NCBI GenBank assembly: GCA_019426215.1
Contig: CM033391.1
Location: 11,644,708-11,708,707 of the forward strand
From: Buddleja alternifolia
Taxonomy: Eukaryota > Streptophyta > Magnoliopsida > Lamiales > Scrophulariaceae
Reading direction: 5' to 3'
Length of the DNA stretch: 64,000 bases
The notes under the pieces were generated by a model that did no database searches, was not told where the DNA came from, and was given only the letters and a program-made list of their open reading frames with translations. The position numbers and the translations under genes were made by a program. Below, piece by piece: positions 1 to 11,089 of this stretch (positions within the stretch are counted from its first letter, which is position 1; each line of letters begins with the position of its first letter).

Positions 1-1104
1 ATTCCTGACGCTCCTGAACATGCTACCATTGATAGTGCTGAAGATACTTCCCTGGATATTCGAGGTACTGTTTTTGATCCAGCCTATCAAGTTCCTTTTG
101 ACTCTCTCAAACACTCATCACGGTTCAAGCGACCAGCTCCTCAAGTGGTTCAATCAGATGAGAGTCAAGCCTTCGGTCCCCTGCTTAAATCTGTTTTGGA
201 GACAATTAGCGCTCAAGCTACTCAGAGTGAAGAATCTCTCCATTGGATTAAGGAAGACCTGGCAAAGATTGAAACTCACGTAATGAGCGCTCAGATTGCT
301 CATATGCGTAGTTCAGCTCAAGCGGCAGTTGGTGAGTGCAAACAAGACTTTCAAGAAATGCAGGATGCTGCCCACGCCACCCAACTTGCCATGAAAGAAG
401 AACTTGAAAAGCGCCTTGCAACCCTTGAGATATCTGTGAATGACGCCACCAGCGCTAAGCTTCTTGTTATGCAGGAACGCTTCGACAAGCGTCTGGATGA
501 CATCACAGATTCCTTATCTCAGATTGCTCATCAGGTAAGTGTACTCACAAACCACTTCTTAAAATCTGATGATGGCAATAAGGGGGAAGAGAAGAAGAAA
601 GGAGAAAAGCGGAAAGCGTCCAGTTCAAAAGTTGAAGATCCTCCGTCTGCTAAGCGTCAAATGCCTCCTTCTCAGTCTGCGCTTAATCTCCCGTCTTGGA
701 TAACTGCTCTGAAACAAAGTTCATCTGGAGCGCCCAGTAGTACACTAAGGGAACCTCCTAGAGCGTTATATCCAAACCTACCAATTCCTACAAGAGCACT
801 GCTTGAACAGTTTGACATTCCTCTTCAGAGAACATCCATTTCAGAACCTACAGATCCACAGATCTTAGCTGAAGAAAGGAAGATGACTGATTTTAGCCAA
901 GCTTTTCGAATCTGCCTAAGGTACATTGGTATCGACCCAACTGACTGGGATAATCACTTTAAAGTATTCAAAAAGAGACAACAAGAAGAAAACAAGCTTA
1001 TCATCAACAAAGATCATGAAGCAATGATGATCTTGGAAGACAATCTGACTGAAGCTATCCGAGCTGAAATGTCCAAGCGATACAGAGTTAGACCAAGTCA
1101 TTAA
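1..1104 (+). CDS. env-like / terminal ORF of SIRE-type copia element, 5' end outside window
   Basis: The frame is open from base 1 to the TAA at 1102-1104 (367 codons seen), so the start is outside the window. The protein is hydrophilic. The part around bases 240-540 is Glu/Lys/Ala-rich with heptad-like spacing and looks like a coiled coil. A basic Lys/Glu run follows (about 580-640), then a Pro/Ser-rich linker and an acidic-basic C-terminal domain. I see no protease, integrase or RT motif, membrane segment or signal peptide. Lying between pol and the 3' LTR is the position of the extra 'env-like' ORF in SIRE1-type elements; its biochemical role is unproven there, and the assignment here rests on position. 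The absence of stops suggests a fairly recent insertion. It could alternatively be another extra ORF, such as a coiled-coil gag-like protein. Confidence 0.65.
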   Translation: MPDAPEHATIDSAEDTSLDIRGTVFDPAYQVPFDSLKHSSRFKRPAPQVVQSDESQAFGPLLKSVLETISAQATQSEESLHWIKEDLAKIETHVMSAQIAHMRSSAQAAVGECKQDFQEMQDAAHATQLAMKEELEKRLATLEISVNDATSAKLLVMQERFDKRLDDITDSLSQIAHQVSVLTNHFLKSDDGNKGEEKKKGEKRKASSSKVEDPPSAKRQMPPSQSALNLPSWITALKQSSSGAPSSTLREPPRALYPNLPIPTRALLEQFDIPLQRTSISEPTDPQILAEERKMTDFSQAFRICLRYIGIDPTDWDNHFKVFKKRQQEENKLIINKDHEAMMILEDNLTEAIRAEMSKRYRVRPSH

Positions 1105-1323
1105 AGCTTTCTGATTTTACATTATCTATATTCTTGTCTCTTATATCTTTAAATATTCAGCTGTAAAAATGCTTGTAATTCTCGATAAATATGAAATGCA
1201 TTTTTTTGCTGAAACATCTCGTTGAAGCGTAACTAACTTTAACTAACGTCTACTGATCAAAGCTAACTTTTACGTTTGGCTATCTAACTCTTGAACTATA
1301 AAAGAGTAAGTATTGCCATCATC
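1105..1323 (+). other. non-coding tract between terminal ORF and polypurine tract
   Basis: AT-rich 3' internal region of the SIRE-like element with no ORF. It contains single copies of the AAGCGT-type motif that is frequent in the neighbouring LTR. Confidence 0.5.
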
Positions 1324-1337
1324 AAAAAGGGGGAAAT
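1324..1337 (+). other. polypurine tract of SIRE-like element
   Basis: AAAAAGGGGGAAAT lies directly before the LTR start TGTTAGG. It would be the plus-strand DNA primer site in reverse transcription. Confidence 0.8.
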
Positions 1338-2888
1338 TGTTAGGAATTTCATGTTAGAAGTTTTGATGATGACAATTAAGTTTTTGTTAGACCCCAAAAA
1401 AGTTGTAAGTTTATTTTTTTGTAGAAAACTTGTATAGGCTTTGAAGCGTTAGACTTGTAATAGATTTATTAGGCCTTTGTTATCTTACTTTAGAGTGTTA
1501 GGCAAAATAGTCTTAGGCTGAGCGTCTGATGATTTCTGAGTGAGTTTATCAGTGGTAAAGTTCGAAGACTCAAGCGCCTGATCTCAGAAGATAGATACAG
1601 TCTCCAAGCGTCCACTTTGGCCAGCTATATCAAGCGTTACCTTATGGGACAGAAGTGATTTCACCGGAATTTACTTCTAAGTCCAGAAGGAGTTTAATGC
1701 AAATATTCTCAAAGCATTAAATACCAACGGGTATTAATTTCAAATGCATTAAATGTTGATAAGAGCATTTAATATGATAAGCAATGTCAGACGTACGGAG
1801 AAGCCACCCTATTTGACTGTCAACTATCTCAGACTGCAGCACCAACTTTCGTGCAGCAGATTTTCAGGAAAAAGGACAAAAGCTGTTCACTCGCGAAAGT
1901 GAGAGACACGCGCCAGTGCATGTGTCAAACGGACACTTTCTCCAAGAATACCTATAAATAGGACTTCAACAACAAACAAAAAGATAAGCAACAATTTTAT
2001 CAAAGCCAAATTGCTGTTGCATTAAAATCTCATCCCTTAAACTCTCAGAAAAGCCAGAAACTTCAAGAAACATCCAAATTGCTTTTCTTATATTCCTGAG
2101 ACAGTCAACAAATATCTCAAACATTCTTTTTGCAGAAACCAGATTCCTACTGAGATATTACCAAGTTGTTTGAACTTCATCAAAATCAAACAAACCTTTT
2201 AGAAAATCCCATCCAAGCCTCGCGATCTGTGTGAAGTCGAAGTTGGATACTTGCATCATTTCTGGGTGAAAGAAGCAAGAGGGTTGAAGTGATTTGAAGC
2301 AGAAATCTGTGTGATCAAGGAGCTCAAGTCATCGACATCCATCTCTCCCTAATTTGTAGAAGATTCTGTGTGATTCTTTGAGAATCATTTTAGTGGATTG
2401 CCTCCAAGTGCAAAGGAGAAGAAGGACGTAGTTGGGATTACACCACCCAACGAACCTTACAAATATTGTGTTATTTACTTTTCAGTCATTTCATTCATCT
2501 ATCATATCACTGCATAAGTAAAACACAATCAAAAGCTAAGCACCTAAGAAACATCTTGTGACGCTAAAACTTTCAAAGAGAAGACTCCAAAATCATTCCG
2601 CTGTGCTAACCCTGATTAAAAGAACTGAACGCTTAACCTACAAGGTCAAAGTATTCAATTCCTGAAGTCTAAGTTAACTTTATAAAACAGTCTTCATTAG
2701 ACGCTTCACAAAGTCTCAAATATCTTATGTGAACGCTAAGGTGAAGCGTCACACTCTTCAAGCGCCTATCATTTCAAGCGTCCAAATACGTTTAATACGA
2801 AATCCTTTTTTAAGTCGAAAAAGACTTAAAGGGTCTATTCAACCCCCCCCCCCTTCTAGACCCTTTCGTATGCCACTTGGGACCAACA
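1338..2888 (+). repeat. 3' LTR of SIRE-like copia element (1551 bp)
   Basis: The repeat runs from TGTTAGGAATTTC to GGGACCAACA. A diverged solo copy of the same family is at 11299-13078; both share the head, a 'TTTGATGATGACAA' block, a region with repeated CTGTGTGA words, the poly-C stretch 'TTCAACCCCCCC', and the tail. About a dozen AAGCGTC/AAGCGTT/GACGCTT words are spread along it. A TATA-like box is at 1952-1960, which would place U3 upstream and R-U5 downstream. Confidence 0.88.
1952..1960 (+). promoter_or_regulatory. LTR TATA box
   Basis: CTATAAATAGG in the middle of the LTR. The solo LTR of the same family has CTTATAAATAG at 12111-12121 in the corresponding place, which supports a conserved core promoter. 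Confidence 0.6.
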
Positions 2889-2889
2889 A

Positions 2890-4903
2890 TGTCCATAGTG
2901 TATGGAGTTAACAACGTCTTTTTCACTCCACAATAGTAGGAAGCCATCTTGGTTTGATTGTCATTGTCAATTCTTGCCTATGGACCATCCTTTTAGAAAT
3001 CAATCAAAGCAATTTTATAATAATCGAATTGAGATTGACAGGCCTCCTCCTCGATTATCTGGTGAACAAATGCGTCAACAAGTAGAAAAACTTCCTAATA
3101 TCACATTTGGTACACAGAGTGGCAAGGAAAAGATTGATAGATTTAACAGGACACATAACTCGGTGAAAAAGAGCATCTTTTGGCAACTTCTTTATTGGCA
3201 CACAAATCTTATTCGTCATAATCTAGATGTGATGCACATTGAGAAAAATGTCTTTAACAATATTTTTAATATAGTCATGGATGTGAAGGATAAAATGAAG
3301 GACAATGCTAATGCAAGAGCTGATCAGGAGTTGTACTACTCACGTCCTAACTTGCATTTGGCATATGATTCAAATGGAAAGCCTTGGAAACCTAAAGCAC
3401 TCTACACTCTGACCAAGGAGCAAAAAAGAGAAGTGTGTGGGTGGGTTTGAAATTTAAAGCTACCAGACGGGTATGCATCAAATATAGCCCAGTGTGTGAA
3501 CAAACATGACTGCAAAGTTTACGAATGGAAGAGTCACGATAGCCATGTGTTTATACAGAGATTACTTCCTATTGCCTAAGGCAATTTGGGAGCCAATAAT
3601 TGAGTTAAGTTTCTTTTTTAGAGACATTTGTGCAATTTAGTATGGAACAAGTTGAGTTGATGGCTGCATATATATATATATATATATACACACTACTAAA
3701 TTGTACTGAGCTCAATCCCATAATTGTGTGAGTGTCATGTCTTAGGAATTTCTTACTCATTAACTTCTTCAAGAAATAGCTTCAAGCATTTCAGTATTAC
3801 AGGACATTTGATGCTGATATGATGAAAGATAATCCGCCATTGAATCATACTGAATTGAGCAGCTTGCGTGATACAAACGTTGTTAAATGGTTCAATAAAT
3901 ATGTAACTCAATATATTTCATAAACACTCATAAGATAGATTATCATACAAAATATACTTCTTAGTTTTTAACTTGTTAGGCTGAATATCCTGGTAATGCC
4001 GTTGATAATCGTGTAGTTCATTTTTCCTATTTAACATGTCGTGTGGCAAAACATTATGAAAGCTACTTTGTGAACGGGTTCAAATTTCATACAAAGGAGC
4101 ACAAAAATTCCAAATCAATGATAAATAGTAGTTTATGCGTTTGGGGAGGTGGGGAACCTCAAATGAGGATGATATGACAAATTATTATGGTATGTTGGAG
4201 GAAATATTTGAATTGAAGTATTTTGAAAATGAAAATAACGTTGTACTATTTAAGTATCATTGGTATGACACGACATCTAATAATGGAACTAGAGTTCATC
4301 CACGTTTGAAGCAAGTTGAGATTAATCAAAATTCAAAGCTTAATACCAATAAAAAAATTCATATTAGCTCAACAAGCTCAACAAATATATTATACGAAGT
4401 TCCTTAGGCACCCAATAAGGCGTTCTAGAAGTAGAGTAAGAGGTGAATGGTGTGCAGTGCGCAAAATTAAAGCTAGAAGCAGAATTGACGTCCCTTTATC
4501 TTGAGGAACATGGTGATAATGACCAGTCAATTCATGAGGGTCCTTTTCAAGAGATTGAAGGCTCAATTTCTGAACCATGAACTAACATAGATTATGTTGA
4601 CGCGGATCATGATCCATTAAATCCATATTTTGATCTACAAGAAGTTGATCCAAAAGATCTTACACGACCTCAAGCTCACTTATTTGATATTGCAGAAGAA
4701 GAAGAGGGAGAAGAAGAAGAGGAGGAGGAGAAAGAGGAAAGAGCATTCGAGAATCTTTTTTTCAATGATGAAGAAAATTTAGACGAGGATGAAGATAATG
4801 AAATTTCTAAATGTGATGATGAAATTTATTATGATGATTGTGTAGATGTTTTTTTCTTTAAAGTCATGAATGTATCAAATCTTTTTATTTATGGATCAAT
4901 TAT
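2890..4903 (+). pseudogene. CACTA TNP2-like transposase remnant with DUF4218 and DUF4216 pieces
   Basis: TNP2 is the catalytic transposase of CACTA elements. Similarity begins at a CP-stop-CME segment right at the SIRE insertion, then runs through 'KPSWFDCH', a DHPFR block, PPPRLSG, and 'SIFWQLLYWHTNLIRHNL' followed by 'DVMHIEKNVF' (about 2940-3260). The frame breaks at a TGA where family members have Trp (3448-3450), and KLPDGYASNI follows. A DUF4218-like piece (IWEPIIELSFFFRDIC) lies near 3580-3640. A deleted stretch with a TA microsatellite follows. An exon-like piece lies at about 3790-3920. DUF4216-like sequence (YFVNGFKFHT, then WYDTTSNNGTRVHPR and KARSRIDVP) occurs at 3981-4500 in three frames. 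The tail at about 4600-4860 is very rich in Glu and Asp, as in full-length relatives. Several stops and frameshifts make this a pseudogene. Confidence 0.85.
3667..3688. repeat. (TA)n microsatellite
   Basis: About 11 TA units inside the deleted part of the TNP2 pseudogene. Confidence 0.9.
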
Positions 4904-5009
4904 CGATTATGAAGCAATTTTTATTATTCCTTTTGTGTTGTGCACATTTATAATATGTATGTTTTTATGTATGAGCTCATAGTAAAAATCTGTTTAGATC
5001 ATTCAATTT

Positions 5010-5048
<39 letters not shown>

Positions 5049-5334
5049 GTTTATTATTGTGAAATTTATACATAATGGTTAGAGCAATATAATGAAATTT
5101 CTCATTGTGATGATGAAATTGATTATGATGATTGATTAGATGTTTTTTCCTTTAAAGTCATGAATGTAACTAATTATTTTTATTTATGGAATGATTATCG
5201 ATTATGAAGCAATTTCTACAATTTTTTTATGTTGTGCGCATTTTTATTATGTATGTTTTTTATTCATAAACTTTTAGTAAAATCGTGTCTTAATTTGTCT
5301 ATTATTGTGAATTGTTATACAAAATGGTTAGAAC
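4812..5334 (+). repeat. direct duplication of TNP2 tail / 3' flank
   Basis: 4812-5090 and 5109-5334 are diverged copies of one segment. Each starts with TGATGATGAAATT, continues through 'TTTAAAGTCATGAATGTA' and 'ATTATCGATTATGAAGCAAT', and ends with an ATGGTTAGA word. The first copy holds an (AT)n run at 5012-5041. The duplication places the start region of the second CACTA gene behind a copied piece of the first gene's end. Confidence 0.75.
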
Positions 5335-5507
5335 ATCTTCAAGGCAGAAGGGAGCAACCTTTCGCAGTACGTGGTAGAAATTCCAATGGTTTATCAGTTG
5401 AAAATGACGACGAGATGCACGAAGAGTCGCCTACTGACATCGATGCTACGTTGGGTAGCTTAGCTAGCCCAACAAGTAATGAGGCTATTGGGTATATTTT
5501 TTGTCAA

Positions 5508-5560
5508 CTCTCTCTCTCTCTCCCTGTCTCTCTCAACATATATATATATATATATATATT
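5508..5560. repeat. compound (CT)n-(TA)n microsatellite
   Basis: A CT-rich tract, interrupted by CCTGT, runs into about 11 TA units. Confidence 0.9.
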
Positions 5561-5567
5561 AACTTGA

Positions 5568-7516
5568 ATATGAGAATTAGGTACATTTAAGTCTTATTGC
5601 AAACTCAAGTTTAAGAGGTAAGATGACATCTACAAAATAAGGCTATTTTAGGCAAGTATGTAATCAATAATATGAGCTAAGATTTTGTTATGTCATTTCC
5701 TAATTCAATTAAAAAGAGTTACATAGGCATTAAATTACTTTCTGAAATTGATGGTGCTTTTGAACTTTTTTATATGGTTTCATTAGCAGAGAGTTTCACC
5801 TACTTCATTTTTTACAATCTATTTTTATGGTTTCATTAGCAGAAAGTATATAAATCCTAATAGAAAATTAATAAGAAAAGGCTTATGTAAGCAAACATCA
5901 GAGAAGGAACTTTACTCTCTTAGTCTCAAATTAAATTATCCAGTTTTTATTTTTTGGGAAATATACTAATAATCTCTCATTTTGAAAGGTATACATTCAC
6001 TTAAAATACCATTGCTTTTAAAAGGCATTACTATTAGAGAGATGTTTAGATTACTTCGACTAGATTGTGGCATGTTAAAAGGTTTGTAGGAGAAACTTTA
6101 ATTTTAGTCTTGTACTTGAATTTAAAGTCTTTGACATTTTATACTTGAATTTGACATTATTTTTTTTATTTGATAAAACTCTATTATGAGTTTAGGATTG
6201 GTGTACAACAAAATCAGAGTAGCGGAACGAGAAATCCTGATCGAAGGCGGCCTCGAAGCCAACTTCATAAAAATAATCCAACACTTGAAAAAGGTAACGA
6301 TCCACGTGCATAAGAAACTGAGATGGAGGAGGAGCTAACCCCCCACTAACAACATCAACCCTCCATCAATTACTGGTGTTGGTCATCCATTCAGAACCAG
6401 AAAATGAGGGCTCAATTGAGGGACTCCTCATCCAATAGAACCTGGATTGCAAACTTTGATTTTTATCTTTGGTCAGAGGTATTTTTGGATTAAGTTATTT
6501 TAATTATTAACTTATTGTACTTGCGCACTTTTCATATAGTCATTCTTACTCTGATATATATAGTGTTTTAGTTTGGACTTTTTTGTTGGAGAGTGAGAGC
6601 CAAGGTTCAAGGACAACTACTGTGCCTCAACTTTTCCACAAGTGAAGGTTTAGAATTTGATCTTTGACATGTGGGTCTCTATCTGTATATATATACTTTG
6701 TGGAATTTTTGTTGTAGAGAATTATGTGTAGTTAATAAGAAAAGATTGAATTTTTGGCTTTTAACTTAACTTAGGTCATAGATTCATAGATAAATGAATT
6801 TATTCTTTTCATTTAAATTGCCGCTTTTGCATACTTACAGTAGTATATAAAATGGGCATCAACATTAAAATTTTGGTTATATGATAATTTGATATTGTAG
6901 AGCACTTAAATTCTCATCTTCAACTGAAATCATGAGTTAATTATGCAATGAATTAAATTTTGTCATCAGTTTCAAGCTGTGCATTAGCTAATGTTTTAAT
7001 GAATCTTTCACTGAATCATTTGAATATGTTAGTTTCTGGTAAATATTGCATTTACCTTGAAACTTCTAGTTTACAATTGACTAAGAAATAGAAATGTGCG
7101 TTGCTGCTCTTGTTTGTAAAAAAATAGAAATTTACTAAGACAACCTTCATGTCAAAAGTTTCTGTGCATGTGTAATAATCATTGGTGTGATTCTTCCTAT
7201 AAATTTTGATTTAATAATAATAATAAACTAACATATACGTTTGTAACTATAATTATGGTTTTGACAACTAGCACCTCAATAGGCTAGCTCAATAATTTTT
7301 GTGCATGTGTCTAATATGATAATATTAAACTAACAATTTCATCATTCTTGCATAAGTAAAAAGTGATCGGTGCACTTGTTGGATTTGTTAGATAATTTTT
7401 GTTTCTAAATGCATTTGTTAGGTTGCATTATCTTACTTAAAGTTGCAATATATGTCTATGCTTAGTAAAAATTTATTTTTATGTTGTAAAATGGTGTAAT
7501 CTGAAAGTTGCAAACC
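5568..7516 (+). other. long intron-like spacer in CACTA second gene
   Basis: AT-rich with no coding similarity except a possible exon-like stretch near 6195-6310 (QNQSSGTRNPDRRRPRSQ in one frame) that I cannot assign. It separates the N-terminal block from the conserved C-terminal blocks of the Transposase_24 remnant. Confidence 0.5.
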
Positions 7517-8149
7517 TTCAAGTGTGGTTCAAGAGATCTCCGCATCGGTTAAATACCATATGACAGGCCCTTGGTCATCATGGGCACACTTTCCGGATCA
7601 ACTAAAAAGATATCTTTGGGAGCTCTTTGAGGTTAGATTTGAAAATATTTCTTATGAGCATATATTTTAAATATTTATGTATTCAAACGAAGTTAATTAA
7701 ATAGTATCTTGACTTCTAATTTTAGCTCTAAAAAATTGATATAATTGTCAATTTATCTCTTTTTAACTAAAAACCTTCTTTGACAGGCCAAATTAAATGG
7801 ACATTTGAAACAGTAGATGATATTAAGCGTGTGTGGTGGGACATTGCAAATTGTCATTTCAGGAATATAATCTGCAAGGAACGCAGAAAAGTCGAACTAA
7901 AAGAAAAGTCTAGTAAACCTTTGGATTGGAGAGGTCATGATCCTAAATGGCTCAGAAAAAATACATACAAAAAAGTTCCAAAGAATGTTAGATGCGGGAA
8001 AAAAGAATAGAAGGGGTTTGACCGATGGTACAATGTTAATGCATACTGGTGGCTCAAGGCCTTTTGCAGTCCATGAAGAAGAAATGGTAAACTTTTCATT
8101 TTAAAAATTTTAGCGAAATTGTGGTTTATCAGCATAATGTAAAATGTTA

Positions 8150-8506
8150 CTCCCTCCGTCCCAAAAAGGATGTTCACTATTCCACTTTTTTCTGTCCCAA
8201 AATATTTGTCCCTTACTATAAAATACATATTTATTGTCTAATCTGACTATATTACCCACTATTTTAATTAAAGAATATATAATTAATTTATTTTTACTAT
8301 AACACTGCAATTACATTTAAGGAAAGATAGTTTCATATATGGATAATAGACAACACTCATAAATTAAATTAAAATCATGACATGTTTTAAAATGTAATGT
8401 TATTTGTTGTCTTTTGTTTTAGGGAAAGGGTATTTTTTAGAAACAATAAACTTTTGGTAATTCCTAAGAAAAATCAAAGAGGACATCCTTTTTGGGATAG
8501 AGGGAG
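8150..8506. mobile_element. Stowaway (Tc1/mariner-type) MITE
   Basis: 357 bp with inverted termini CTCCCTCCGTCCCAAAAAGG and, at the other end read in reverse, CTCCCTCTATCCCAAAAAGG. TA dinucleotides flank it (8148-8149 and 8507-8508), the Stowaway target duplication. It has no ORF of its own. It lies within the predicted intron 8087-8529 of the CACTA second gene. Confidence 0.92.
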
Positions 8507-9629
8507 TAATAATTTTTGTATTTAAGCAGGAAAATAAATATAAGCGCAAAGTTTTGAAATTTGAGCTTTATGACCGTACCCATAGGACAAAACAAGGAAA
8601 AGGAGATTTCATATGTGACAAAGCTAAGAGAGTGCAGGTAAGTTTTATAACAGTTAAAAACTCTTTTTCTTTGTTGATAGCTTGATGAGATGAATTTTAA
8701 GATTGCATAATAGTAGATCTTCATGTTACATAAAAACAGCGGTTGGATTATGGAATTATAGTGCATAACTTTTGCAATTGATTGCAAACACTAATGTTAA
8801 AATAATTGGATTTAGAAGACAGAATGTAGTCTTAAATTTAATTGTTCTTTTATAGGTTAATATATGTAGCTAGCATTAAATCCAAGGAATTTACATTGAA
8901 ACATGAGAATTATTTTCATTAAACTATTCATTGAACTACATTGTTTTTGTAGGATGCGTATGACAATTTGGTTGAAGATAATTCTTCAAGTACTTTTAAT
9001 CTTGATGCATGGATTGAGTTTTGTGGTGGTGTGCCCAAAGGCAGGGTATATGGATTTGGAAGTCAGCCTCCTCATCAGATTCTTGATGCATCGCTTGTTT
9101 TGTAGGCTCAAAATCCAAACATTGGGAGGCATTCAACTATACACAATAAGAATCAGATAACACTTTGAGAATTCAAAGAAAGAGATAGAGCATATGAAAG
9201 AAATGAATATCAGAATGATTAATCTTATTGGAGAACATATCCCAGTCTCAGATTCAGTACATTAACTGTTACAAGACATCCAGTGGACAAACCATACTCA
9301 TGCTGGTGGATTTGGTACGAGAACAAGAATTTATGAGTGGTTTTCGTGAAGGTAGAAGACATGGTGAGAGTTCCGTTGATAGCAATAGAACCAATAGTGA
9401 AAATATTGGGAGTAATGGTAGTATGTATGATGCAAATGAGGATGATGAGAACGAGAGTAATTAGATTAACAATGATGAATGTGTTAGGAATTTCGATACT
9501 AAGTTGGCACCTAGGATATTATGAGTAGCTTTGAATGATGTTTAAATTATTTTTCTTTTTTGTCTATTTGGAAATTTAATTTATCTTACTTTTATTTTTA
9601 CCGATTTTTTTAGAAATGGGTTAAAAATG

Positions 9630-10367
9630 TATATTCATTGTCATTGCTACAAGGAATTGTTTCATGGCTAACAATAATTTTATATCAGTATAGCTACGGA
9701 TAAATTATAATCATTATTTTTAAATTGCTTTTGATTCATGTAAATGTTTTGTTGCTACCACAATGCCAATTGCTATGGAAATTCTATCACTATTACGAAT
9801 TCTCTACCATTACAATGCTACGAATTCTTGTGGATATTTTTGTGGCTATCGCTATGTTATATGAAAATTCTACCACCATGGTTATGAATATTGCAACAAA
9901 TAGTTTGTTGTTATTATGATGGAAATTGCTAGTAAAATTTTGTAGCCTCGGTGACGAACATTGCTACGGATTTTGCGATCATATTGCAACGAGATTTGCT
10001 ATGAACGTTTTGTCACCATGGCAACGAAAATTGCCATGAACTTTCTTTGTTGCACCATAGCAACGAAAATAGCCATGAATATGCCTTTGGAATAATTACG
10101 AAGTTTGCTAAAAAAATTCAATGAATATTCAGTTGCTATTACAACAAAAGTTAATATGAAATATGAGATGATTGTGATGGCTACGAGAATAGAAACAACA
10201 TTCCGTAGTAATGTACTAGCTACAAAAAAATTTAATTGCGTAGCCAAATTTTGCAACGCTCTTATCAGCTTCGGACGTGGGTGACGTCCATTCAGTTGCC
10301 ATAGCTACAGAAATATAAGCATCAGCTACGTAAATCACCAAAGCTAATACCTTATTTTTTTGTAGTG
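9630..10367. repeat. CACTA subterminal repeat zone and 3' terminus
   Basis: Dense degenerate copies of words such as GCAACGAAAAT, GCCATGAA and GCTACGAAT occur in both orientations, e.g. at 10019-10041 and 10056-10080. They end in the CACTA tip at 10361-10367. Such arrays are the binding sites for the TNPA-class protein in studied CACTA elements. Confidence 0.75.
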
Positions 10368-10370
10368 TTA

Positions 10371-11089
10371 CCACTAATATTAAAGTAAAAACCATACTTT
10401 ACACATAAATACAAGGGTTAAAAATAAATTCTTACCTCAAAAATTGAAATTGTTGGAATTTGACTAGATGCGTGCTTAGGCTTTCAACGGAAAATTTCTT
10501 CCTCTGGAGTTTATTTGAACAGAGTGGACTATGTGTAAGTGAAAGAGTTTTCTTTTGTTTTGTTTGTCATGGTTTTGAGTTTTGACATTTCAAATTTGAC
10601 TATTTTAATTTAAAAGATGTTTTTTTTTTTTGTGTTTTGGGTCATGATTTAGTAGTTAAATTGGCCTAAATCGTGACCAATTAGTGTTGAGCCGAGACTT
10701 TACGGTATGTAAATGGCGCTTTGACATACATTAAGTCGCTCATTAGTAAATTTTAAAGGTGAATTTATTAATATCTATTGCACTAATTACAATTTTAAGC
10801 TAATTCGCGCCTGGAGCGCAAGAGTGGCACTGTATATGGGTGAAGCATGTGATATAGGTCTAGACATCCCCTTTGACATATCTATCTACTTGTAAATAAT
10901 ATCTTTATTTATCAATGATTTTAATTGTTTTACATATTTCTATCTAATGCGTGGAAAATCTGAATTTTCACTCACTTTTGTGTTATTAAAGCAATAGTCG
11001 AAAATTTAGTTTATACTAAAGTAGAAGTTTTTTTTAAAGTGATGAAGGTTGTTAGTTTGATAAACTCAATTAAGTACTTTCTTATCCAC
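10371..11089. other. unassigned spacer
   Basis: AT-rich sequence beyond the CACTA target site. There is a poly-T run near 10620. I see no protein similarity, inverted termini or RNA gene. Confidence 0.5.

Larger units (their letters stand above)
1..2888 (+). mobile_element. 3' part of a SIRE/Maximus-like Ty1/copia retrotransposon
   Basis: The window opens inside this element. Visible in order are a terminal ORF, a non-coding tract, a polypurine tract, and a complete 3' LTR ending TTGGGACCAACA. The LTR head (TGTTAGGAATTTC) and tail, and the separate ORF between pol and the 3' LTR, fit the SIRE/Maximus lineage. The element sits inside a CACTA TNP2 pseudogene, whose coding similarity resumes straight after base 2888. 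The next five bases are ATGTC; the matching duplication and all of pol lie outside the window. Confidence 0.8.
5324..9464 (+). pseudogene. CACTA second gene: Transposase_24 (Ptta/En/Spm, TNPA-like) remnant
   Basis: In CACTA elements this product is thought to bind the subterminal repeats and work with TNP2. A start-like ATG at 5324 opens MVRTSSRQKG, followed by a frameshift into an acidic Ser/Thr segment to about 5500. Later exon-like blocks are 7517-7630, 7787-8086 (an Arg/Lys-rich block beginning WTFETVDDIKRVWWD, then 'LMHTGGSRPF' after a frameshift), 8530-8637 (FELYDRTHR), and 8953-9464 (WIEFCGGVPKGRVYGFGS then an acidic tail). Splice-like borders are present: AG/G at 7786, GT at 8087, AG at 8529, GTAAGT at 8638 and GTAG at 8952. 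Frameshifts and stops in several blocks show decay. The assignment rests on the His-Thr-Gly-Gly-Ser and KGRVYG-like motifs and on its position 3' of TNP2. Confidence 0.75.
2889..10367 (+). mobile_element. CACTA (En/Spm) DNA transposon, 5' end outside window
   Basis: The element carries a TNP2-like transposase pseudogene, then a Transposase_24 (Ptta/En/Spm) pseudogene, then a zone of short subterminal repeats. It ends with the inverted terminus CTTATTTTTTTGTAGTG at 10351-10367, the reverse complement of a CACTACAAAAAAATAAG tip. TTA (10368-10370) would be the 3-bp target duplication. The 5' terminus is hidden because a SIRE-like element is inserted at 2888. This two-gene order is typical of plant CACTA elements. 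Stops, frameshifts and a Stowaway insertion show that it is dead. Confidence 0.85.

Noticed and set aside
5229..5567. Independent 112-codon gene
   Set aside because: It spans the duplicated CACTA junction and two microsatellites; only its middle matches a CACTA gene start, in a broken frame.
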